In this document: piece after piece, positions 5,944 to 11,897 of the stretch | How positions within the stretch are numbered: the stretch's first letter is position 1 | Layout: each line of letters opens with the position of its first letter | Source of the DNA: Cloacibacterium sp964530915 | GTDB lineage: Bacteria; Bacteroidota; Bacteroidia; Flavobacteriales; Weeksellaceae | Direction of reading: 5' to 3' | DNA length: 11,897 nt | Assembly: GCA_964530915.1 (NCBI GenBank) | Contig: CAZHCK010000078.1 | Location: 1 to 11,897 of the forward strand | Position numbers and translations under genes: made by a program | The notes under the pieces: model-generated | The model's database searches: none | Told to the model about the DNA's origin: nothing | Seen by the model: the letters and a program-made list of their open reading frames with translations, nothing else

Positions 5944-8559
5944 ATGCAAATTTCAGAAAAATATAATCCTCAGGAAACAGAACAGAAATGGTACAATTAC
6001 TGGTTAGAAAACAATTATTTTCATTCTACACCAGATAACAGACCTCCTTACACGATTGTAATTCCGCCACCAAACGTGACGGGAATTCTTCACATGGGAC
6101 ACATGTTAAACAATACCATTCAAGATGTTTTGGTCAGAAGAGCCAGAATGCAAGGGTTTAATGCACTTTGGGTTCCGGGAACCGACCACGCTTCTATCGC
6201 TACTGAAGCTAAAGTGGTGGCAAAACTGAAATCTGAAGGAATTAATAAATCTGATATTACCCGAGACGAATTTTTAGTTCACGCTTGGGATTGGACGCAT
6301 AAGTATGGCGGAACAATTCTTGAACAATTAAAGAAATTGGGTTGTTCTTGTGATTGGGACAGAACGCGTTTCACAATGGAACCGAAATTGTCTGCTCAAG
6401 TCATCAAATCTTTCGTTGATTTATACAATAAAGGTTTGATTTACAGAGGTTATAGAATGGTGAACTGGGATCCAGAAGCCAAAACCAATATTTCTGATGA
6501 AGAGGTAATTTACAAAGAACTTAACGGGAAACTTTGGTACCTTAAATATAAAATTGAGGGTTCTGAAGAGTTTATTTCTGTGGCTACCACTCGTCCAGAA
6601 ACTATTTTCGGTGACGTAGCGGTTTGTGTAAATCCTAACGATGAAAAATATGCGCATCTGAAAGGTAAAAATGTAATCGTTCCGATTGTAAATAGAGTCA
6701 TTCCAATTATTGAAGATGAATATGTAGACATGGAATTCGGAACTGGAGCGTTGAAAATCACTCCTGCACATGATATCAATGACTACGAAATCGGGCAAAA
6801 GCATAATTTGCCAATGATTGATGCATTAGATGATGATGGTAAACTGAATGAACACGGTTTGCATTACAACGGAAAAGATAGATTTGAGGTTAGAAAACTG
6901 ATTGCTAAAGAATTAGAAGAAAATAATCTTTTGGTAAAAGCCGAAGATTATGTAAATAAAGTAGGAACTTCTGAGAGAACAGGAGCTGTGATTGAACCAA
7001 AAATCTCTCAACAATGGTTCCTGAAAATGTCTGAAATTGCGAAGCCAGCTTTGGATGTAGTAATGAATGATGAGGTGAAGTTCCACCCAGAAAAATTTAA
7101 AAATACTTACAGACATTGGATGGAAAACATCCGTGATTGGAATATTTCTCGTCAATTGTGGTGGGGCCAACAAATCCCAGCGTATTATTACGGAGAAGGA
7201 AGTGAGGATTATGTAGTTGCCGAAAATATAGAAGAAGCTTTGGTTTTAGCCAAAGAAAAAACCAACAACCAACAACTAACAACTGACAACTTAAAACAAG
7301 ACGAAGATGCTCTAGATACTTGGTTCTCTTCTTGGTTATGGCCTATGTCCGTTTTTGATGGAATGTTAGACGAAAACAATGAAGACATCAAGTATTATTA
7401 TCCGACTTCTGACTTGGTAACTGGTCCAGATATTATTTTCTTCTGGGTAGCCAGAATGATAATGGCAGGATTAGAATTCCGTGGCGAAGTTCCTTTCAAA
7501 AATGTATATTTTACAGGAATTGTAAGGGATAAGCAACGCAGAAAAATGTCGAAATCGCTCGGGAATTCTCCAGACCCAATAGAATTGATTGAAAAATATG
7601 GTGCAGATGGAGTAAGAGTAGGTATTTTATTGAGTTCAGCAGCGGGTAATGATTTGCTTTTTGATGAAGATTTAATGTTACAAGGAAGAAACTTCGCGAC
7701 TAAAATCTGGAATGCTTTCCGACTTATTCAAGGTTGGAAAAAAGAAGACAAACCTGCGAATGAAGCAGATCTTCAAACCATAGAATGGTTCGGCAACCAA
7801 ATGAATAAAACCATTGCAGAAATTAATGACCAGTTCTCAAAATTCAGAATTTCTGATGCGTTGCATCTAATTTATAAACTGATTTGGGACGATTTCTGTG
7901 CTTGGTATTTAGAAGCCATCAAACCAAATTATGGAGAAGGAATTTCTCAAGAAGTATATGATAAAACCATCGTTTATTTTGAGGAATTAATGAGGTTGTT
8001 GCATCCTTTCATGCCGTTCTTAACAGAAGAATTGTACCAAGCCATTTCAGAAAGAAGCGCAGAAGAGGCTTTGGTGATTGCTCAACAGAAAAAAGCAGAA
8101 TCTTTCAGTGAAGAAAATATAAAAGCCTTTGAAACGGCTAAAGAATTGATTTCTGGCGTTAGAAATTACCGTCAAAGCAAAGGGATTTCGCCAAGAGAAG
8201 CCGTAGAATTATTTACCAATGCTGTTTCTTTTGAAAATGAAGCGGTGGTGAAAAAATTAGCCAACATCTCTGAAATTAATTTCGGAAATAAAACAGATAA
8301 GCCAAGTTTCACGTTCTTAGTAGGAGCTACAGAAGTTTCTATTCCATTGAGTGAAAACCTTGATTTAGGCGAAGAAAAAGCAAAAACTGAAGAAGAACTA
8401 AAATACTTAAAAGGATTCTTAATTTCGGTAGAAAAGAAACTATCTAACGAAAAATTCGTTGCTGGTGCTCCTGCTCAAGTAGTAGAAAATGAGCGCAAAA
8501 AACAAAAAGATGCGCAAGATAAAATTGCAATTTTAGAAGAAAAATTAAAAACATTATAG
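5944..8559 (+). CDS. valS: Valine--tRNA ligase
   Basis: This cytoplasmic class I aminoacyl-tRNA synthetase charges tRNA-Val and edits mischarged threonine. The 871-residue chain shows the HIGH-type motif HMGH at residues 50-53 and the KMSKS loop at 534-538. The CP1 editing domain lies between them, with ATTRPETIFGDVAV around 213-226 and GTGALKITPAHDINDYEIG around 266-284. The valine-enzyme strings WNISRQLWWGQQIPAYYY and DEDALDTWFSSWLWP follow. The anticodon-binding domain lies around 610-770, and a C-terminal coiled-coil arm (about 808-871) ends in alternating Lys/Glu helices. Length is normal. Residues 440-450 (TNNQQLTTDNL) are encoded by a low-complexity repeat that has become part of the reading frame. 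No terminator is visible after the gene, so the next gene may be read from the valS transcript. Confidence 0.98.
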   Translation: MQISEKYNPQETEQKWYNYWLENNYFHSTPDNRPPYTIVIPPPNVTGILHMGHMLNNTIQDVLVRRARMQGFNALWVPGTDHASIATEAKVVAKLKSEGINKSDITRDEFLVHAWDWTHKYGGTILEQLKKLGCSCDWDRTRFTMEPKLSAQVIKSFVDLYNKGLIYRGYRMVNWDPEAKTNISDEEVIYKELNGKLWYLKYKIEGSEEFISVATTRPETIFGDVAVCVNPNDEKYAHLKGKNVIVPIVNRVIPIIEDEYVDMEFGTGALKITPAHDINDYEIGQKHNLPMIDALDDDGKLNEHGLHYNGKDRFEVRKLIAKELEENNLLVKAEDYVNKVGTSERTGAVIEPKISQQWFLKMSEIAKPALDVVMNDEVKFHPEKFKNTYRHWMENIRDWNISRQLWWGQQIPAYYYGEGSEDYVVAENIEEALVLAKEKTNNQQLTTDNLKQDEDALDTWFSSWLWPMSVFDGMLDENNEDIKYYYPTSDLVTGPDIIFFWVARMIMAGLEFRGEVPFKNVYFTGIVRDKQRRKMSKSLGNSPDPIELIEKYGADGVRVGILLSSAAGNDLLFDEDLMLQGRNFATKIWNAFRLIQGWKKEDKPANEADLQTIEWFGNQMNKTIAEINDQFSKFRISDALHLIYKLIWDDFCAWYLEAIKPNYGEGISQEVYDKTIVYFEELMRLLHPFMPFLTEELYQAISERSAEEALVIAQQKKAESFSEENIKAFETAKELISGVRNYRQSKGISPREAVELFTNAVSFENEAVVKKLANISEINFGNKTDKPSFTFLVGATEVSIPLSENLDLGEEKAKTEEELKYLKGFLISVEKKLSNEKFVAGAPAQVVENERKKQKDAQDKIAILEEKLKTL
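7261..7290. repeat. Low-complexity AAC/CAAC word repeat inside valS
   Basis: Thirty bases are built from words such as CAACAACCAACAACTAACAA and ACTGACAAC, read in frame as TNNQQLTTDN. The minus strand reads LSVVSCWLLV, a string I recognise from repeat-derived false genes in flavobacteria. It sits between the catalytic WWGQQIP and DEDALDTWFSS motifs, at a place where synthetases of this family vary in length. Copies elsewhere cannot be checked here. Confidence 0.65.
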
Positions 8560-8564
8560 GGATT

Positions 8565-8635
8565 GGAAGTCTGATGTGAGGTGCTCTTTTGCATTTTGCA
8601 TGAGACCACACCCAACTTCCTTACATCAAACATCC
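8565..8635. repeat. Imperfect inverted repeat between valS and the DUF4241 gene
   Basis: Arm GGAAGTCTGATGTGAGG (8565-8581) pairs with CCTTACATCAAACATCC (8619-8635) at 14 of 17 positions. Inside, GTGCTC faces GAG(AC)CAC and a small TGC/GCA hairpin forms the tip. The words (GGAAGT, TGATGT, ACTTCC, ACATC) resemble flavobacterial intergenic repeats. It lacks a terminal T run, so it is not a typical terminator. Confidence 0.6.
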
Positions 8636-8644
8636 ATCATTATC

Positions 8645-9286
8645 ATGTCACACCTAGAAAACATATCAAAACTTTTTTCTAAAAATTTTGTAGAAAATCC
8701 CATGCTAGAAACTTTCGAGGTAGGAAAAATTCATCTTCCTAGCGGAAAGTTAGTAGCTTGTGATCCATTGATTACCCATGACATGAAGGAATTTGTGATT
8801 CATTTTCCTGTAGGTGATTTTCCTGTTTTTGTACACAAAGAAAGAGACAGCAATTGTATTGCTTATGTAGAGGTAGTGTTCCAAAATGAGGAGGCAACAA
8901 CTTTTAAAATGGCAACCACAGAAGGTCAACATATAGAAGATTTGCAAGGAGAAGAAGTTTTCGGGTATCCTGTAGAATCGGGGATGGGTTGTTTTATGGA
9001 TGCAGAAACTCAGGATAGTCTTAATCATTTAGAAAATAGATTGTTCCATAGAAAAGGAGCAGATTTTATGGGAATTTACGAAGAGTTTTTCCACAGTCAT
9101 TTCTTTGATGAAAATGGAGCGATTGACCAATTTGCTTTCCTAAAACCAGACGAAGAAAAACCAGGAAATATTTTTGCTTTCGAAACAGGATACGGAGAAG
9201 GTTTCTATGCGAGCTATATTGGTTTTGGTGCAGAAAATCAACCGGTTAAAATCATTACAGAATTTATTGAAATAAAATCTGAATAA
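8645..9286 (+). CDS. DUF4241 domain protein
   Basis: The 213-residue soluble protein has no signal peptide or membrane segment and fits the DUF4241 family, whose function is unknown. Visible family-like segments are IHLPSGKLVACDPL (29-42), HFPVGDFPVFV (53-63), the Tyr/Val strand CIAYVEVVF (71-79), GYPVESGMGCFMD (107-119), and FETGYGEGFYASYIGFG (179-195), which typically closes the domain. The family assignment is by motif memory. The open frame extends back to a GTG at 8576, but those 23 codons translate the inverted repeat between the genes. The ATG at 8645 is therefore chosen. No promoter of the usual type is seen between valS and this gene, so read-through from valS is plausible. Confidence 0.85.
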   Translation: MSHLENISKLFSKNFVENPMLETFEVGKIHLPSGKLVACDPLITHDMKEFVIHFPVGDFPVFVHKERDSNCIAYVEVVFQNEEATTFKMATTEGQHIEDLQGEEVFGYPVESGMGCFMDAETQDSLNHLENRLFHRKGADFMGIYEEFFHSHFFDENGAIDQFAFLKPDEEKPGNIFAFETGYGEGFYASYIGFGAENQPVKIITEFIEIKSE

Positions 9287-9312
9287 TTATTCTTATCGAA
9301 ACAAAAAAAGAC

Positions 9313-9320
9313 TAATTTTG
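9313..9320 (+). promoter_or_regulatory. Candidate -7 element for the PfkB-family gene
   Basis: TAATTTTG matches TAnnTTTG and lies 59 bases before the ATG at 9380, in the 93-base gap after the DUF4241 gene. A -33 TTTG is not apparent, so the evidence is moderate at best. Confidence 0.45.
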
Positions 9321-9379
9321 TTGTAGACCAAACGCTGAAATTTTAAACCTATTTCAAAATTTCTTAAAATTAATCTTCA

Positions 9380-10270
9380 ATGAAAGTAAGCGCAGAACAG
9401 CCCAAAATTATAGTTGTAGGAAGTTCTTCTATCGATTTAGTCCTCAATACGCAATATCACCCAGAACCTAATGAAACGGTAATCGCCCAAAAATCTGAAA
9501 CCTTTTTTGGAGGAAAAGGAGCCAATCAAGCAGTAGGAACAGCGAGATTAGGAGCAAGTACGTTTTTTATTGGTTGCGTAGGAATGGATCCTTATGGTCA
9601 ACAAATTCTTAGAAATTTAGTAGATGAAAATGTAAACGTAGGTTTTGTACACGAAGATTTAGACCACGCTACTGGAACAGCTTATGTAACTGCAGCTCAC
9701 GGTAAAAATGCCATCGTAGTAGTTCCTTCAGCCAATTATTGTCTAGAGCCAAAGCATTTAGAGAGTGCAGAAAGATTTTTTTCTACAGCAGATTTAGTGC
9801 TAACTCAGTTAGAAATTCCGATGAGTGTGGTAGAAAAGACTTATGAATTTGCCAAAAAATACAACAAGAAACTGGGGATTTATGCTTCTCCCGCTGCCAG
9901 AATTTCAGAAGAGATTCTAGAGTATGCTTCTTTTATCGTGGCTAAAAGCAATGAACTTTCCATCATTTTTGGAGAAGAATCTAGAGAAAAAATTTTAAGA
10001 AAATATCCCAATAAACTTTTTGTAAGAGACGATGCCAATTCTACCATTTATCACAATGGTTCAGAGATGAAATATCACAGAAACGACCCAGAAGATATGC
10101 CAAATAAAATGGGAATGGGAGATGCTTTTACTTCGGGATTTTCCATCGCGTTATGTCATGGGAATGAGGTAGATGATTGTGTGAAATTCGGGAATGATGT
10201 TTCGCTAAAAGTAGCACAAAAAAGAGGTTCCCAAACAGGACTTCCTAAATTAAAAGATTTCGGTTTGTAG
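9380..10270 (+). CDS. PfkB/ribokinase-family sugar kinase, divergent
   Basis: The 296-residue protein has the ribokinase fold. It opens with IIVVGSSSIDLVLN (10-23), the sugar-binding signature FFGGKGANQAVGTARLGA (42-59), CVGMDPYGQ, and the lid strand TGTAYVT (98-104). Near the C-terminus GMGDAFTSGF (245-254) carries the catalytic Asp248 and anion-hole glycines. The N-terminal half is close to ribokinase, so ribose or a similar furanose is the likely substrate. Three C-terminal features are changed. GAGD is GMGD. The Asp that in E. coli RbsK lies six residues before the catalytic Asp and helps bind potassium is Asn242. The usual TxGxxG nucleotide loop is replaced by VRDDANSTIYHNG (215-227). 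The protein is likely a real kinase or kinase-like protein, but the substrate and activity are uncertain. A hairpin terminator follows. Confidence 0.88.
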   Translation: MKVSAEQPKIIVVGSSSIDLVLNTQYHPEPNETVIAQKSETFFGGKGANQAVGTARLGASTFFIGCVGMDPYGQQILRNLVDENVNVGFVHEDLDHATGTAYVTAAHGKNAIVVVPSANYCLEPKHLESAERFFSTADLVLTQLEIPMSVVEKTYEFAKKYNKKLGIYASPAARISEEILEYASFIVAKSNELSIIFGEESREKILRKYPNKLFVRDDANSTIYHNGSEMKYHRNDPEDMPNKMGMGDAFTSGFSIALCHGNEVDDCVKFGNDVSLKVAQKRGSQTGLPKLKDFGL

Positions 10271-10293
10271 CAGTAAAACATAGAATAATATGC

Positions 10294-10330
10294 AGAGAAT
10301 TTCAAATTTTTGGAATTCTCTTCTTTTTTT
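10294..10330 (+). terminator. Terminator of the PfkB-family gene
   Basis: AGAGAATT (10294-10301) is exactly complementary to AATTCTCT (10314-10321). A wobble pair and three further C/G and A/T pairs extend the stem inward. TCTTTTTTT follows directly. It lies 23 bases after the stop codon. Confidence 0.85.
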
Positions 10331-10341
10331 AGATATTTTTG
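10309..10341 (+). promoter_or_regulatory. Promoter of the hydrolase-HD gene pair
   Basis: TTTG (10309-10312) and a perfect -7 element TATTTTTG (10334-10341) are separated by 21 bases, within the accepted Bacteroidota spacing. The ATG follows 28 bases later. The -33 element lies inside the stem-loop of the preceding terminator. Confidence 0.7.
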
Positions 10342-10369
10342 GAAATAGAATCTCAACAGATTTTCTCTT

Positions 10370-11212
10370 ATGAATAATACCATTACCATCCATACTAAGG
10401 ACCAATATCCCATTACTGCGACTCTTTTTGAGCCAGAAAATGCGAATGGGAAACTACTGTTGGTGAATTCTGCGACTGGCGTGAAGCAACAGACCTATTA
10501 TGCTTTTGCACAATATTTTGCAGACTTGGGATTTGTTGTAATTACCTATGATTACAGAGGAGTGGCGCTTTCTAAACCAGACCAGCTCAAAGGTTTTAAA
10601 GCGAGCATGAGAACTTGGGGAAATACAGATTATAAAGCCGTTACAGATTTTATAGAGGAGCATTATCCTCATCACCGAAAATTTCTAATTGGTCATTCTG
10701 TAGGTGCTTTAATCCTCGGAATGAACAAAGGTTCAGAAATTTTTGAAAAATTCTGTTTCGTGGCTACTCAAAACACCTATTTTGGGCATCTTTCTCCAAG
10801 AATTAAAATGTTGGGATTATTAGGTTTTGGATTGTATCAACCAATACTTACTCGAGTAAAAGGGTATTTTAAGACGTATTTTGTGAATTTAGGGGAATCT
10901 TTACCCAAAGGTGTTTCAGATGATTGGCGTACCCTCATCATGAACCGAAAATCCGTGAATCGATTACTCGAAAAAACGGAGAATTTCTCTAAAAATTTAC
11001 ATCAAGAGGTTTTATATCTCAATATGCAAGATGATGATTGGATTACAGAAACGGGAATGAAACTGCTCATGAACGAAACGTATCTAAATATGAAACCTAT
11101 TTACAGAACTGTGCATCCTCACGAAAGCAATGGTGAAGAAATAGGGCATATTAATTTTTTTAGAGCAAAACACAGTAAACTTTGGAGCATTGTTTTCGAT
11201 TGGTTTTCGTAG
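10370..11212 (+). CDS. Alpha/beta hydrolase
   Basis: The 280-residue cytoplasmic protein has the alpha/beta hydrolase layout. Strand LLLVNSATGVKQQTY (29-43) provides the oxyanion region, VVITYDYRGVALS (56-68) follows, and the nucleophile elbow is GHSVG (108-112) with Ser110. The acid is probably one of Asp221-223 in MQDDDWIT, and the histidine is His260 in IGHINFF. The triad order is normal. It resembles the predicted hydrolases of COG4757 (NSATGVxxxxY, DYRGxGxS). Here the GxGxS position reads GVALS, so one glycine is missing. A possible lid segment (about 140-210) is hydrophobic at first. Substrate cannot be told; esterase or thioesterase activity is likely. The HD-domain gene starts 9 bases after its stop, so the two form an operon. 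Confidence 0.88.
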   Translation: MNNTITIHTKDQYPITATLFEPENANGKLLLVNSATGVKQQTYYAFAQYFADLGFVVITYDYRGVALSKPDQLKGFKASMRTWGNTDYKAVTDFIEEHYPHHRKFLIGHSVGALILGMNKGSEIFEKFCFVATQNTYFGHLSPRIKMLGLLGFGLYQPILTRVKGYFKTYFVNLGESLPKGVSDDWRTLIMNRKSVNRLLEKTENFSKNLHQEVLYLNMQDDDWITETGMKLLMNETYLNMKPIYRTVHPHESNGEEIGHINFFRAKHSKLWSIVFDWFS

Positions 11213-11221
11213 TTTTGGAGC

Positions 11222-11869
11222 ATGAAAAATCACATTACCCTTACCATAAATTTTGTTAAAGAAAAACTAGAAGGCGCAGAAGCGGGACACGATTGGTTTC
11301 ACATAGAACGCGTGTGGAAACTCTCTAAAAAAATTGCCGAAAAAGAAGGCGGAAATCTAGAAGTAATAGAACTTTCTGCTTTGTTGCACGATATTGCAGA
11401 CCCTAAATTTCACAACGGTGATGAAACTTTAGCGCTAAAAATTTCTAAAAATTTTCTCGAAGAAATTCATGTAGAGGGTGAATTAATAGAGCAAGTGTTG
11501 TTTGTCATTAAAAATATTTCTTTTAAAAATAGAGAAGAAGCACCAGAAAATCCTCCTTTAGAATTGCAAATTGTACAAGATGCAGACCGTCTTGATGCTA
11601 TTGGAGCAATTGGGATAGCTCGAACATTCAATTTTGGGGGATTTAAAAATAATTTGATGTATCATCCAGAAATCAAGCCTAATCTTGGCATGAACAAAGA
11701 AGAGTACAAAAAATCAAACGGAACCACCATCAACCATTTTTATGAAAAATTATTGTTGCTCAAAGATTTAATGAACACCGAAACGGCAAAAAAAATCGCA
11801 TCAGAAAGACACGATTTTATGCTGCAATTTCTAGATGAATTTTATAAAGAATGGAATGTGGAATTCTAG
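11222..11869 (+). CDS. HD-domain phosphohydrolase
   Basis: The 215-residue protein belongs to the HD superfamily of metal-dependent phosphohydrolases. The metal ligands are visible in order: His27 in GHDWFHIERV, the His56-Asp57 pair in ALLHDIAD, and Asp120 in the signature QDADRLDAIGAIGIAR (119-134). That last string is characteristic of the YpgQ/YedJ branch. Members of that branch are known or predicted to act on nucleotides; YpgQ has been reported as a nucleoside triphosphate pyrophosphohydrolase, cited from memory. The exact substrate here is open. There is no signal peptide, so it acts in the cytoplasm. It lies 9 bases behind the hydrolase gene and is presumably expressed from the same promoter. 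The ATG at 11222 suits the alignment, and the gene is complete, with 28 bases left in the window. Confidence 0.93.
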   Translation: MKNHITLTINFVKEKLEGAEAGHDWFHIERVWKLSKKIAEKEGGNLEVIELSALLHDIADPKFHNGDETLALKISKNFLEEIHVEGELIEQVLFVIKNISFKNREEAPENPPLELQIVQDADRLDAIGAIGIARTFNFGGFKNNLMYHPEIKPNLGMNKEEYKKSNGTTINHFYEKLLLLKDLMNTETAKKIASERHDFMLQFLDEFYKEWNVEF

Positions 11870-11897
11870 GAAATTCTAATTATTTTAAAAGTCAACC

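Noticed and set aside
6421..7391. Several minus-strand frames inside valS
   Set aside because: They are antisense shadows of a strongly conserved gene. One reads the repeat as LSVVSCWLLV, which is a repeat signature and not a gene.
8576..8644. GTG start extending the DUF4241 protein
   Set aside because: The added 23 codons are the translated inverted repeat, while the ATG at 8645 begins the conserved protein.
11217..11220. GGAG before the HD-domain gene as a Shine-Dalgarno sequence
   Set aside because: It is only one base from the ATG, too close to work as a ribosome-binding site.
1..11897. Defence island, prophage, insertion sequence or CRISPR array
   Set aside because: There is no integrase, transposase, nuclease-helicase set or regularly spaced repeat array; the genes are mainly housekeeping.

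Overview
The window looks like a chromosomal stretch of a low-GC member of Bacteroidota, class Flavobacteriia, probably Weeksellaceae (Chryseobacterium/Cloacibacterium-like; the genus is a guess). Support comes from strong A+T bias, start regions mostly lacking a Shine-Dalgarno sequence, several upstream matches to the Bacteroidota promoter core TAnnTTTG, and protein families typical of flavobacteria. Most of it is ordinary housekeeping sequence. I found no prophage, insertion sequence, CRISPR array or recognisable defence system.

Layout. At the left, rpoN (sigma-54) runs forward and ends in a strong hairpin terminator. Convergent to it is a two-gene minus-strand unit: an ECF sigma factor overlapping by 8 bp a four-helix membrane protein that may control it. 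Next is the class A RNase P RNA gene (rnpB, plus strand, about 3025-3356) with its own promoter. Then comes a minus-strand block: a DUF1573 exported protein with its own promoter and terminator, a PPK2 polyphosphate:nucleotide phosphotransferase, and two small exported proteins of unknown function. Divergent from this block and reading forward are valS (valyl-tRNA synthetase), a DUF4241 protein, a divergent PfkB/ribokinase-family protein, then an alpha/beta hydrolase paired with an HD-domain phosphohydrolase.

How the genes fit together. The left part holds expression machinery: an alternative sigma factor, an ECF sigma with a membrane partner, and RNase P. valS adds the translation theme. PPK2 regenerates nucleoside phosphates from polyphosphate. 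The right-hand genes are metabolic and nucleotide-handling enzymes of uncertain substrate. No single pathway links the whole window.

The most unusual aspect is a scatter of short low-complexity word repeats of five different kinds within about 6 kb. They lie in the extended 5' part of the ECF sigma frame, beside the rnpB promoter, across the ppk2 stop codon, inside the valS reading frame (adding about ten residues), and as an imperfect inverted repeat between valS and the DUF4241 gene. A second point of interest is the PfkB protein, in which several normally conserved nucleotide- and cation-binding positions are changed. I do not see a convincing new multi-gene system.
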